From Paenibacillus sp. 1_12 (GTDB lineage Bacteria; Bacillota; Bacilli; Paenibacillales; NBRC-103111), in NCBI RefSeq assembly GCF_900114475.1, contig NZ_FOTE01000010.1:124001-188000 (forward strand): a stretch of DNA of 64,000 nucleotides, given 5' to 3'. Below, one piece after another: positions 1 to 8,243 of this stretch. A program made the position numbers and the translations under genes. The first letter of the stretch is position 1. Each line of letters starts with the position of its first letter. The notes beneath the pieces were generated by a model that saw nothing but the letters and a program-made list of their open reading frames with translations, made no database searches and was not told where the DNA came from.

Positions 1-246
1 AAGATCATAGCCCGGCTCCACAGCGAATCGACCAATTTTCGTAGGCACCTGTTCGGCTTTCGGATTGCGTTCAGCATGACGCTTGGCGATTTTGGAGAAT
101 TCTCCACCTAGAAAGGAGCTAAGCTCACTGTCTGCATAGTCGTCACCGTCGAGCGTCTGATAGTGCTTATACCGCTTACCGCCCTGCTCTTCTTCTCCCT
201 CGATCTGAATCACAAAAAAAGATATACATTCGATGTCAAACTTCAT
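1..246 (-). CDS. Conserved hypothetical protein, 3' end cut by window edge
   Basis: The first 82 residues of a minus-strand gene are present; the C terminus lies outside the window. The start is an ATG with AAGGGAG about 8 nt upstream. The protein begins MKFDIECISFF and is rich in charged residues, with no signal peptide or membrane segment visible. Its many Glu, Asp and Lys residues and the run KIGRFAVEPG suggest a small soluble cytoplasmic protein. I do not recognise the family and assign no function. A terminator for the next upstream minus-strand gene (sodC) lies just before it, so it is probably transcribed on its own. Confidence 0.7.
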   Translation of the reverse strand, partial: MKFDIECISFFVIQIEGEEEQGGKRYKHYQTLDGDDYADSELSSFLGGEFSKIAKRHAERNPKAEQVPTKIGRFAVEPGYDL

Positions 247-280
247 CCCTGCAACTCCCTTAAGAGGTTAAAATATCCAA

Positions 281-325
281 ATAAAAACCCACCCCTAGGC
301 TCATTAAAGCCCCGAAGGCGGGTTT
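281..325 (-). terminator. Intrinsic terminator after sodC
   Basis: On the minus strand AAACCCGCC pairs with GGTGGGTTT (one G-T pair), followed by TTATTT. It sits between the superoxide dismutase stop and the next gene. Confidence 0.7.
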
Positions 326-409
326 AAATATCTTAACACAGGTTAAAGGGTGCAGCAATCCTTCATAACTTCCAAAAAGAAGCTTCCATCCATTTGTACT
401 GCCTGCCAA

Positions 410-1027
410 CTATAGAATAACACCGCAAGCAATACGAGCACCGGAGTTGCCGGATGGATCTGTAAAGTAATCATCCTCAGCTTCATGAATGACCAGGGAA
501 GTACCACCTTGTTTCAATAAAGAATTCGCTTTATCTTTATCCAGTGTTACCATCTTGTTAACCAGCTCGGCACGGCCTTTTCCGTCTGCGCCGACCTCCA
601 GATTCAAAAGATCGCCAGCGTGTGGTCCCTGTGGATTATTGAAGCCATGCTTTTTCCCTGCGGGATTCAGATGCTCTCCGGCCGTCTTGAAATCAGGAGC
701 TGTGCACACACCATACTGATGAATATGAATGCCGTGTTTACCAGGAGTTAGTCCAGCGACCTCAACCTGCATCTTGACGCCTTCTGGAATGGAAGACAGC
801 ACAGCTGTACCCGTCTTGATTCCTTTGCTGTTGACGATGTCAATCCGTTTAATCATCGGCCCTGAATCCTTCGCCATTTCAGATGCTGTAGACACAGCTG
901 CATTTTCCGCCTGATGTCCGTGCTGAGGTGTACGTTCAGCCATAGTCGGCTGATTGCTCCATTCACAGCCTGACAAGAGCAGCATACAGCTTAGTAAAGC
1001 AAGTCCCCTATTTCTATTTCTACTCAT
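410..1027 (-). CDS. sodC: Cu/Zn superoxide dismutase family lipoprotein
   Basis: Predicted membrane-anchored extracellular Cu/Zn superoxide dismutase, converting superoxide to oxygen and peroxide. A lipoprotein signal peptide ends at LLSG-C21. All metal ligands expected of the family are visible: copper H101, H103, bridging H119 and H181; zinc H127, H136 and D139. The disulphide pair C108/C201 and the active-site Arg R198 are also present. The length of 205 aa suits a secreted bacterial SodC. This matters because the Bacillus subtilis relative YojM is known to lack copper ligands, while this one keeps a full set, so enzyme activity is expected. The ATG start has GGAGGG upstream. It stands alone with its own terminator. 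Confidence 0.93.
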   Translation of the reverse strand: MSRNRNRGLALLSCMLLLSGCEWSNQPTMAERTPQHGHQAENAAVSTASEMAKDSGPMIKRIDIVNSKGIKTGTAVLSSIPEGVKMQVEVAGLTPGKHGIHIHQYGVCTAPDFKTAGEHLNPAGKKHGFNNPQGPHAGDLLNLEVGADGKGRAELVNKMVTLDKDKANSLLKQGGTSLVIHEAEDDYFTDPSGNSGARIACGVIL

Positions 1028-1221
1028 GCGATTCCCTCCAAAGGTTCAATGTTCCTTAGTCATTGTTGGCCTATTGAAAGAAAATTAAACTTATTTTCCC
1101 CAAAATTTTCATTAGAGAATCCTGTCTGTTTCGATTATTTCATATGTTCCGCTGAGAATACCAGAATACCAACTCCTGCTTGGTCACACTCTTCGATTCA
1201 CTAAGCTGTCTCCCACAATAC

Positions 1222-1246
1222 AAAAAGGCTGCCATGGGCTGCCTTT
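1222..1246 (-). terminator. Intrinsic terminator after the methyltransferase
   Basis: On the minus strand AAAGGC, with an inner GCC/GGC extension, pairs with GCCTTT and is followed by TTGT. It is located about 40 bp after the stop codon of the methyltransferase gene. Confidence 0.65.
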
Positions 1247-1287
1247 GGGATCTAATGAGTTATGATAAAAGCAGTTGTTAATGAAAA

Positions 1288-1959
1288 TCAATCTGGCTCC
1301 GAAGAACCATCCTGCTCCTGCTGTATCTCCTCGATAGGATCAAAAAATAAAATATGAGGTTTCTTCATCACCCAAGTCGTCATACACCGCTGGTTTGCGA
1401 CATTGACGGTTTTGAGCGGTTCGAGCAGAATACCTTGCAGCTTCTCTGTCATTTTTAACAATCGTTCCTCATCCACGAGAAAGCGGATACTTCGGTCAGG
1501 CAATCGGTAGCGATGCTGTCCAAGTGGGATGACCTTGTCTTCAATACCTATAGACGAAGCCAATCTGACAAACAAAAGACCGCCAGGACGAAGCACCCTC
1601 CACAGCTCATTCAGCATACGCTGGAAATGTGTATCATGATCGGCAAAATGCAGCACGGCATTACTGATCACGACATCAAAGCTTTCATTGAGAAAGCTTA
1701 TTTTATCGATGGATTGTACCTGGGCATATTCATCCGTCCATCCTGTGGCCAGTTCGGCTCCGAGCCTTCGCACATCTTCGATCGCTTCCTCAGAGCGGTC
1801 AATCGCATACACCTCAAAACCGCTGCGCAGAAAATAAACCAGGTTCCGACCAGACCCGCAGCCTGCATCCAGTATCCGCATGCCTTTTACAATTCGACCC
1901 TTTAACAGCTGATCGAACAAATAAATATCGATATCACCGAACAGCTCGCGAGGGTTCAT
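1288..1959 (-). CDS. Class I SAM-dependent methyltransferase
   Basis: A Rossmann-fold methyltransferase of the UbiE/Methyltransf_11 type. Motif I (DAGCGSG) is at residues 31-37, and the acidic residue that binds the SAM ribose is D54. The later segment VISNAVLHFADH and the helix-strand LWRVLRPGGLLF are typical of motifs II and III. At 223 aa it is a normal length. The N terminus (ELFGDIDIYLFDQLLKG) resembles stand-alone small-molecule methyltransferases. The substrate cannot be deduced. The Shine-Dalgarno sequence before the ATG is weak (GGGCTGATAAT). It is flanked by its own terminator and by the twin-hairpin repeat on its upstream side. Confidence 0.88.
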   Translation of the reverse strand: MNPRELFGDIDIYLFDQLLKGRIVKGMRILDAGCGSGRNLVYFLRSGFEVYAIDRSEEAIEDVRRLGAELATGWTDEYAQVQSIDKISFLNESFDVVISNAVLHFADHDTHFQRMLNELWRVLRPGGLLFVRLASSIGIEDKVIPLGQHRYRLPDRSIRFLVDEERLLKMTEKLQGILLEPLKTVNVANQRCMTTWVMKKPHILFFDPIEEIQQEQDGSSEPD

Positions 1960-1980
1960 ATTATCAGCCCGATTCTAAAA

Positions 1981-2008
1981 GTTTTCACAGAAAACTTACT
2001 TCGTAAGT
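1981..2008. repeat. Twin-hairpin dispersed repeat, copy A
   Basis: Two adjacent small palindromes: GTTTTC-aca-GAAAAC at 1981-1995, then CTTAC-ttc-GTAAG at 1995-2007. Related sequences occur at 39536-39589 and, in three degenerate tandem copies, at 55790-55887. All lie in intergenic DNA. Confidence 0.55.
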
Positions 2009-2010
2009 AT

Positions 2011-2034
2011 TCAAAGCCTCCTTGTCTGGAGGCT
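2011..2034 (-). terminator. Weak intrinsic terminator at the end of the Pmp3-like gene
   Basis: On the minus strand AGCCTCC-AGACAA-GGAGGCT is followed by TTGAAT. The hairpin overlaps the stop codon of the small membrane-peptide gene. The T tract is short, so termination may be partial. Confidence 0.45.
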
Positions 2035-2224
2035 ACTTATTCTTCATCGACCTTGCTAATCGTTCCATTCTTTTATTACTTTTGGCTTCACTTACGACCA
2101 TGATGGCGTGAATAACTCCAGGAAGCCAGAAGCATAAAGTCAAAATCAAATTCATCAAAGCCTGAAATGGCTTACCGCAGAGCAGTACCGCAAGCGGCGG
2201 CAGCAGAATGGCTAATAAATACAT
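2033..2224 (-). CDS. Pmp3/YqaE family small membrane protein
   Basis: A 63-aa protein with two hydrophobic segments (about residues 3-16 and 24-45) and a basic tail (SNKRMERLARSMKNK). The patterns LLPPLAVLLCGKP and LTLCFWLPGVIHAI are the signature of the Pmp3/UPF0057 (YqaE) stress-induced proteolipid family. Members sit in the plasma membrane and are linked to cation homeostasis and salt or cold stress; the exact role in bacteria is not settled. The start has AGGAGAGG upstream. Not obviously in an operon with the MFS gene, although it follows it on the same strand with about 50 bp between. Confidence 0.9.
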   Translation of the reverse strand: MYLLAILLPPLAVLLCGKPFQALMNLILTLCFWLPGVIHAIMVVSEAKSNKRMERLARSMKNK

Positions 2225-2277
2225 GGCTCATCCTCTCCTTATAACGGGATACCTCTATTTCAACGCATTCTAGAAGC

Positions 2278-3489
2278 TTATGCAAGTGCCTTTTTGTCCT
2301 TGGGAAGTAAAACAGCTAATATACCTAACAAAGGTAAATACGCACACAGCTTCATGATAAAGGAAATACTTGTTGAATCCGCAACCCAGCCTAACGCTGC
2401 CGAGCCCAGACCCCCGATTCCGAATGCCAGACCAAAGAACAAACCTGAGATTAGCCCTACTTTACCGGGTAACAGCTCCTGTGCATATACAACAATAATC
2501 GAAAATGCAGATGAGAGCACAAAACCCGCACATACAACGAGTACGCCTGACCAGAACAGATTCGCATAAGGCAGCATAATTGAAAATGGAGCTGTACCAA
2601 ATATGGAGAACCAAATGATATTACGACGACCATAGCGGTCTGCAAGCGGGCCGCCAATGAAAGTCCCTGCTGCGGAAGCGACGAGAAAAGCAAATAAAAA
2701 CCATTGGGCATTGCTCACGGAAACTCCATAATCCTCAATTAAGAAAAAGGTATAATAGCTCGTAATGCCAGACATGTATACATGTTTGGTGAATACCAAG
2801 AATACCAGAATCACGATCGCCCATGAAATTTGTGCCGGAGTCAAGCCTGCCTTGCTGTTACTGGTTTGGACTGGCTTGGCTGTTGTTCTTGGACGTATAT
2901 CCTGTACGCTGTACCAGCGAGCCACATAAAATTGAATAATGATTGCAAGAAGTGCTGCAAAAGTAAGCCAGATAACACCGAATTGACCAATAGAAACAAA
3001 TACAACAGCAGTCATAATCGGACCCAGTGAGCTCCCGATATTGCCGCCAACCTGAAATATGGACTGCGCCAGTCCTCGTCTCCCTCCTGCTGCCAAGTAA
3101 GCAACACGAGAAGATTCGGGGTGAAATATCGCGGAACCAATGCCCATCGCAATAACCGATAATAAAATGATTGCGTAGAAAGGCGCCAACGCCAAGCCAA
3201 CCACTCCAACTAATGTAAAACAAACGCCTATAGGTAAAATGTAAGGACGAGGTCTAATGTCTGCCATATAACCGACAAGCGGTTGAATGAGCGAAGCCGT
3301 CAAATTCATAGCGAGTGCGATCATCCCTATTTGCGTGTAGCTCAATTGTAAGGAGTCCTTTAGGATCGGGAATAATGCAGAAACACTGGATTGCATCGTA
3401 TCATTCAATAAATGAACAATACTGATCGCGAATAAAATGGGGAAAACCGTTGTTTGAATTGGTACTGATTGATTTTTTGCTTTTGCCAC
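2278..3489 (-). CDS. MFS exporter, Fsr (fosmidomycin-resistance-like) family
   Basis: A 403-aa major facilitator protein with 12 predicted membrane segments. The N-terminal pattern ILFAISIVHLLNDTMQ, the loop LVGYMADIRPRPYILP and the segment GIGSAIFHPESSRVAY are characteristic of the Fsr subfamily, proton-driven drug exporters of the cytoplasmic membrane. It starts with GTG behind AAAGGAG. It begins 21 bp after the FAD monooxygenase gene ends, so the two are probably cotranscribed. It could export a product of the monooxygenase rather than an antibiotic. Family assignment is firm; the substrate is unknown. Confidence 0.88.
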   Translation of the reverse strand: MAKAKNQSVPIQTTVFPILFAISIVHLLNDTMQSSVSALFPILKDSLQLSYTQIGMIALAMNLTASLIQPLVGYMADIRPRPYILPIGVCFTLVGVVGLALAPFYAIILLSVIAMGIGSAIFHPESSRVAYLAAGGRRGLAQSIFQVGGNIGSSLGPIMTAVVFVSIGQFGVIWLTFAALLAIIIQFYVARWYSVQDIRPRTTAKPVQTSNSKAGLTPAQISWAIVILVFLVFTKHVYMSGITSYYTFFLIEDYGVSVSNAQWFLFAFLVASAAGTFIGGPLADRYGRRNIIWFSIFGTAPFSIMLPYANLFWSGVLVVCAGFVLSSAFSIIVVYAQELLPGKVGLISGLFFGLAFGIGGLGSAALGWVADSTSISFIMKLCAYLPLLGILAVLLPKDKKALA

Positions 3490-3510
3490 AGTTGGTACTC
3501 TCCTTTTTCT

Positions 3511-4689
3511 CTATAACTCAAATCCTAACAGCCAGTCAAATCGTTTAACGTGCATGCTGGGTGGAATCTTTCGCAGCAGCCAATTTCTTACTCGGATCGC
3601 CGCGGGAATTTCCGTTTGAACGACTTTTGCCATGAGTCGTGACTGCCGTACCACCTTGGTAGTACGTGAAATGCGGTGTTGTTCATATTCCTGAAGAGCT
3701 GACGGTATGCCCGTATCCACGGACTGTAAGCATTGTGCAAGCACTAAAGCATCCTCCATGGCCTGCGCCCCGCCTTGACCTAAGTTAGGCAGCATGGCAT
3801 GTGCTGCATCACCAAGTAGAGCAACTCTTCCTTCTGTCCATCGTCCTGTAGGTCGGCAGTCATAAATATCGTGAGAAAGGATGTCGGTTTCCTCTGTCGC
3901 AGCAATAACGGCTTCAATCGGTTGATACCAGCCGCGAAATTCGTGAAGCGCCTTCTGCTTACGTTCAGCAGCCGGATAGGGAGTGCCCTCTTCTGAATTG
4001 ATCGCTGCAAACCAGTAAATGAGACCATTTCCAAGATACGTATAACCAAAACGTTTGCCTGGCCCCCAAGCTTCAAAACCGCCCCCAACGTCCAACGGAT
4101 ATCGCTTATCATCGAACACGGAAATACCTCGAAGAGCCGTAAATCCGGAATATCGAAGCGATGTGTTTCCAAGTAGTTGTCTTCTCACGATGGAACGTAT
4201 CCCGTCCGCACCTATCAAGAGCTCGCCTTCCCCAGTACAACCATCTTCAAAAACAGCCGTTACCTGATCCTTATCCTGATTCCAGCCAACGAGTTTTTTG
4301 CTAAATTGTACATCTGCCGTTTTACCTAAAGCATCTAATAAAATGGTTTGAAGTTTAACACGATGAACAATGTAACTGGGCGAACCATATTTCTTAGCTT
4401 GTTGAGTTGTCGGTAAATCGACCAACAGCTTACCGTCCCAAGTACGGATCTCCGCCCTTCCAATCGGTGCCCCCTCAGCCTGAACCTGATCGGCTACCCC
4501 CAGCTTACGGAGTACTTTCATTGCATTAGCAGCCAAAACAATTCCGGCCCCGACCTGCCGTATCCCGGATGACCGCTCATACAGAGTAACCTTCCAGCCT
4601 TCATTACGCAATGCAATTGCTGCACATAATCCACCGATGCCAGCGCCTATAATCATCGCTCTTCTTGAATTGGAATTGCCAGCTTTCAT
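3511..4689 (-). CDS. FAD-dependent monooxygenase (aromatic hydroxylase type)
   Basis: A class A flavoprotein monooxygenase using NAD(P)H and oxygen. The FAD-binding fingerprint GAGIGG is at residues 15-20 and ends with the acidic residue E38. The mid-protein GADGIRS (DG motif, about residue 160) and LLGDAAHAMLPNLGQGG (GD motif, about 290) complete the family signature. The length of 392 aa is normal. It is closest in look to salicylate or 3-hydroxybenzoate hydroxylases, or the related drug-modifying enzymes. An AGGAGG lies just before the ATG. It sits downstream of the dehydrogenase/dioxygenase pair, separated from them only by a LacI remnant, and directly upstream of the MFS exporter. Confidence 0.88.
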   Translation of the reverse strand: MKAGNSNSRRAMIIGAGIGGLCAAIALRNEGWKVTLYERSSGIRQVGAGIVLAANAMKVLRKLGVADQVQAEGAPIGRAEIRTWDGKLLVDLPTTQQAKKYGSPSYIVHRVKLQTILLDALGKTADVQFSKKLVGWNQDKDQVTAVFEDGCTGEGELLIGADGIRSIVRRQLLGNTSLRYSGFTALRGISVFDDKRYPLDVGGGFEAWGPGKRFGYTYLGNGLIYWFAAINSEEGTPYPAAERKQKALHEFRGWYQPIEAVIAATEETDILSHDIYDCRPTGRWTEGRVALLGDAAHAMLPNLGQGGAQAMEDALVLAQCLQSVDTGIPSALQEYEQHRISRTTKVVRQSRLMAKVVQTEIPAAIRVRNWLLRKIPPSMHVKRFDWLLGFEL

Positions 4690-4729
4690 TACCGGTCCTC
4701 CTGAATAAGTAACACTTTGCTACATTTCC

Positions 4730-4870
4730 TTACATTTTACCACAGGATTGAGAAATCGTCTGATTTGTTTGCCGTGTTTGCTCTTTAATAACATTGCGAT
4801 AGGACAATACATAAGAAACGACCGCTGCGGATACTCCCGCGCGGTCGGCTACATCTCGTCTTGATATCAT
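4730..4870 (-). pseudogene. Truncated LacI-family regulator (DNA-binding head only)
   Basis: A 46-codon minus-strand reading frame begins MISRRDVADRAGVSAAVVSY, matching the helix-turn-helix of LacI/GalR repressors (DVA-x-x-AGVS-x-x-x-VS-x-VL). After VLSYRNVIKEQTRQ the similarity fades and a TAA follows. The sugar-binding domain of about 270 residues is missing: the FAD monooxygenase begins only about 40 bp further on. The start has no good ribosome-binding site. The likeliest reading is a local regulator lost by deletion when genes on either side were joined. It is possible, though less likely, that a short DNA-binding peptide is still made. Confidence 0.7.
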
Positions 4871-4890
4871 ATTGTGATCAACCCGTACTG

Positions 4891-5655
4891 TTATATTCCA
4901 AACGTATTGCCTCCATTAACAGATAGGCATTGTCCCGTAATAAATTTGGCTTCCTGAGAAGCCAAAAACGACACAGCGGCAGCAATATCCATCGGCTCTC
5001 CCATATGCTGGAGTGGTACCTGCTTCTGATACCCTTCCGTATTGGAATCTTTATGCCTTTCAACAGGAATCCAGCCGGGAGCAACCAGATTCACCCGAAT
5101 ACCATGAGGAGCCAGCTCGCTGGCCCATGAACGGGTCATACCAATCATCGCGGCCTTGGCCGTCACATAGCTTGAGAAATTCGCGTTGCCGAGCTGCGCA
5201 ACCTCACTACCTATATTGATGATACTGCCCGAGCCCTGTGATTTCATTCCTGCTAATATCGCCTTGGTTAGCAAAAGCGGTGCCTTTACGAAAAACTCCA
5301 ATTGATCTGTGTATACCTGCCAACTGCTTTCCTCAATAGATAACATCGGCTGTGGACCAGTTGCATTATTGACCAATATATCCACAGAACGACCAAACAG
5401 CTGTACCGTGTCTTCAATGAGACGCTGAACCTCCGATTCCTGCGTAATATCCGCACGAATGGCTTTTGCAATTCCTCCCGCTTCTGTAATAAGTCGTACA
5501 GTCTCATTGGCATCGGCGATACTATTGGCGAAATTGACCGCTACCGATGCACCATGACCTGCCAGCTCAACCGCGATCCATCTGCCCAACCCCCGGGAAG
5601 CTCCTGTGACAACGGCAAGCTTACCTTCCAGCTTACCAGACACCGCATTATCCAC
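4891..5655 (-). CDS. Short-chain dehydrogenase/reductase (FabG-like)
   Basis: Classical SDR of 254 aa that oxidises or reduces a carbonyl/alcohol with NAD(P). Cofactor motif TGASRGLG is at residues 17-24, NNA at 96-98, and the catalytic Ser150, Tyr163 and Lys167 (S...YxxxK) are intact. The C-terminal INGG-like segment (LSVNGGN) is also typical. A GTG start lies behind GGAGGGG. It starts 18 bp after the dioxygenase gene and is probably cotranscribed with it and with the sugar ABC importer upstream, suggesting a role in breakdown of the imported compound rather than in fatty acid synthesis. That role is inference. Confidence 0.9.
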   Translation of the reverse strand: MDNAVSGKLEGKLAVVTGASRGLGRWIAVELAGHGASVAVNFANSIADANETVRLITEAGGIAKAIRADITQESEVQRLIEDTVQLFGRSVDILVNNATGPQPMLSIEESSWQVYTDQLEFFVKAPLLLTKAILAGMKSQGSGSIINIGSEVAQLGNANFSSYVTAKAAMIGMTRSWASELAPHGIRVNLVAPGWIPVERHKDSNTEGYQKQVPLQHMGEPMDIAAAVSFLASQEAKFITGQCLSVNGGNTFGI

Positions 5656-5673
5656 AAACTTTCCCCTCCATCC

Positions 5674-6522
5674 CTAATGGGCATATCCACCACTTCCAGA
5701 TTCGCCCAAATACAATTTCTTCAATGGTACCATAGATTCTGAAGGAACGTAATTTTTAAATGGATTCTCATCAATGACACCAAGCAGCTGCTTGCGGAAA
5801 GGGCTGGCATTCTTTAATTGTTCTTCGGATGCAGTACGATAATCGATCGGACGCATCCAAATTGGACTATATCCCAGAAACAGCTGTCTCCGTGTAAAAT
5901 CCGAATGATTCGGTGCTCCGGCATGCCACAGATTTTGTGCAAATACGAATACATCTCCGGGCTTGCCGCAAACCTGCATCTCTCCGGGTAAATCATCGGT
6001 TACATTGTGTGTGTCCGGTAGGTAAGATTGGCTGTGTGAACCGGGAATAATCTTCGTATTGCCGCGATTCGGCTCGGACATATCGCTCAGAATATAGCAG
6101 GTCTTAATGTAGTAAGTTGATGTAATTCCATGGATTCGCGGGAACTGTGGATGGGGGCCATCCTGATGCCAGTTAATGAAACTATGCGTTTCTGTGACTG
6201 TATTATTCGGATTCGGCTTACGGATCGTCAGATGCGAAATATGCAATTGAATGTTGTAACCCAGCAAATTTACGATTAATGGTAAAATGGTAGGCTCATC
6301 GATTAGGGAAGCAATTTCCTCGTGACGCTCCACACTATTGTAAATATTATGGGCAAGTGACTCCGGTTCCTGGGCAACCATCTCGTCAATTGCTGCATTG
6401 AGACGATTTACCTTTTCCTGCGAAATCACGTTTGGCAGCAGTAGATAGCCCTGCTCATCAAACTGCTTCATCAGCTCGGATATATTCAATTGTGAGTTCT
6501 TTTCAGACTGCGTCGTATCCAT
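5674..6522 (-). CDS. Phytanoyl-CoA dioxygenase (PhyH) family protein
   Basis: A predicted Fe(II)/2-oxoglutarate-dependent dioxygenase of 282 aa. The iron-binding triad is visible as H119-x-D121 (NWHQDG) and H200 (NLWHAG), with R211 as the probable 2-oxoglutarate anchor about 11 residues later. The middle strand GNTKIIPGSH is typical of PhyH proteins. Members hydroxylate diverse small molecules; many bacterial ones act on secondary metabolites or sugars and amines. An AAGGAG is well placed before the ATG. It follows the solute-binding lipoprotein gene by about 45 bp, which links it to uptake. The substrate is not predictable. Confidence 0.87.
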   Translation of the reverse strand: MDTTQSEKNSQLNISELMKQFDEQGYLLLPNVISQEKVNRLNAAIDEMVAQEPESLAHNIYNSVERHEEIASLIDEPTILPLIVNLLGYNIQLHISHLTIRKPNPNNTVTETHSFINWHQDGPHPQFPRIHGITSTYYIKTCYILSDMSEPNRGNTKIIPGSHSQSYLPDTHNVTDDLPGEMQVCGKPGDVFVFAQNLWHAGAPNHSDFTRRQLFLGYSPIWMRPIDYRTASEEQLKNASPFRKQLLGVIDENPFKNYVPSESMVPLKKLYLGESGSGGYAH

Positions 6523-6567
6523 GTATAAACACTCCTTATTGGGATTGTTAATAAAATAGGAGTCAAG

Positions 6568-8133
6568 CTACTTCAAATATCCCAACTCCTTGAGCTGCTT
6601 CTGTGCAGCATCCATGTAAGCTTTATAGTTCATTGAAGACTCTAGCGTCTTAAGAAAGCTGTCATACTCGGTGAGCGGACGTTTGCCATAAATAAATTTG
6701 GATAGCTCTTCCTCAATATACCGTCCCGCATCAGCAGCGTTATAGCCATTAGGGATATCCACAAACCCATTGAGAGCTTGAATTCGCGGCTGCTTGTTGG
6801 CAAACTCAATGAAAGGTGTCTGTTTCGCAAATTTAACCTGCAAGTACTCCATCTCAGGACGACCGGTAAATTGATACAGCCAGAAATATCCGCCTTCTTT
6901 ACCCATCAAATCAGTAGCTACTACTTTGGTTCCCTCCAGATTATAATGCTTTCCCTTCACACCATATTGAACGAGTGGCGAGCCTTCTTTACCCGATACA
7001 TAATTCAGCAGATCGAACACCTTTTGCAGCTTTTCCGGATTTTTCTCCAGTGATTTGGGAATCGCGTATAAACCGGCTGTAACTCCGATATCCCATGAGC
7101 TTGCGTTCTGACCGCCAGGTCCTTTAACCGCGTCCATTTGCACCCAATTGGCATTAGCATTAACAGCTTTGATCTGCTCAACAAATTGATCCTTGGTCAT
7201 ATTCGGCCAATCGATGTAAATGATGCCTGCCTGACCCTTGATTGCTTTCTGTTGGTGCTGCAAACCGCTGTTAGCCAACAATTCAGGATCAACGGCTCCT
7301 GCGTCTGTCAGCTTTTTGATAAAACCAAGCGCATCCTTCATGCTCGGATCATACAACGCATTAACCAGCTTATTATCCTTCACATAGAGACTTGGGGTGT
7401 TAGCCGAATACCCAACCCCATACGCACCAAATATGGTACTGAAGGCTGATAACTTGCCACCGGTAATACCGAAGGTATCCTTTTTACCATTTCCATCAGG
7501 ATCCTTATCCGCAAAAGCTTTGGCCACTTCGAGCAATTCATCTGTCGTTTTCGGTACCTGCATGCCCAGCTTGTCGAGCCAATCCTTGCGGATAAAATAC
7601 GTGTCATAAGGAATGGTAGGCGTTTTGGCAACAGCAAATACTTTGCCGTTCATCGTACCTTTCTTCAAGCTTTCTTCGCCGATGAAATCCTTAACAGGCT
7701 TCAGCTTATCCATGTACGGGGTCAGGTCGAGGAGCAGGCCTTGCTCCGAAAATTGCTTCAGCTGCTGACGGTCTACACCGAACAAATCCGGGAAGTTGGC
7801 TGAAGCCATTCGGACATTCAGTTGATTTTTGTAATCATCCTGGGAGGCGTACACGGTTAAATTCAAATCTGTATTCAATGCCTTATCAATCTCTTGTTTA
7901 ATAATATCCTGGTCCGGTGAAGGTAGACCGTTTCCAGTTTCTATGATGTCAATCTTGATCTTTTTAGTGCTTGCTGCCGGCGTCGGCACTGGTGCTGCTG
8001 CTGGAGCTTGTGCTGTATCATTTTTGGGAGCAGCCGCTTCGGGTTTGGCCGCACCGCCTCCGCAGCCCGATAAAATGGTTCCACCCAGCATCAAAAACGC
8101 CAGTGAAACGACCATTGTTTTCTTTTGGCTCAT
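6568..8133 (-). CDS. ABC transporter solute-binding lipoprotein (LplA-like)
   Basis: A 521-aa extracellular substrate-binding protein of the large LplA-like group common in Paenibacillus. The signal peptide ends in a lipobox (LSGC24), followed by an Ala/Pro-rich linker and then a periplasmic-binding-protein fold (for example SANFPDLFGVDR and GKVFAVAKTPTIPYDTYFIRKDWLDKLG). Anchored to the outer face of the membrane, it delivers an oligosaccharide or similar compound to the two permeases encoded just upstream. No ATPase gene is present nearby, as usual for this class, which shares an MsmK-like ATPase encoded elsewhere. The start has AAAGGGG upstream. Confidence 0.92.
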   Translation of the reverse strand: MSQKKTMVVSLAFLMLGGTILSGCGGGAAKPEAAAPKNDTAQAPAAAPVPTPAASTKKIKIDIIETGNGLPSPDQDIIKQEIDKALNTDLNLTVYASQDDYKNQLNVRMASANFPDLFGVDRQQLKQFSEQGLLLDLTPYMDKLKPVKDFIGEESLKKGTMNGKVFAVAKTPTIPYDTYFIRKDWLDKLGMQVPKTTDELLEVAKAFADKDPDGNGKKDTFGITGGKLSAFSTIFGAYGVGYSANTPSLYVKDNKLVNALYDPSMKDALGFIKKLTDAGAVDPELLANSGLQHQQKAIKGQAGIIYIDWPNMTKDQFVEQIKAVNANANWVQMDAVKGPGGQNASSWDIGVTAGLYAIPKSLEKNPEKLQKVFDLLNYVSGKEGSPLVQYGVKGKHYNLEGTKVVATDLMGKEGGYFWLYQFTGRPEMEYLQVKFAKQTPFIEFANKQPRIQALNGFVDIPNGYNAADAGRYIEEELSKFIYGKRPLTEYDSFLKTLESSMNYKAYMDAAQKQLKELGYLK

Positions 8134-8243
8134 GGACTAACCCCTTCTTTCATTCATAGTTGGTGACCTGTTTGGAGCTGTAATCATCTATATATTGAAG
8201 CGGTAGTGGCCCCAGCTGCAGTCCGGAGCGGACGAACCGTCGT

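Noticed and set aside
8221-8234. Short palindrome GTCCGGAGCGGAC between permease and binding-protein genes
   Set aside because: Too short and with no T run; may be a mild processing hairpin but cannot be called.
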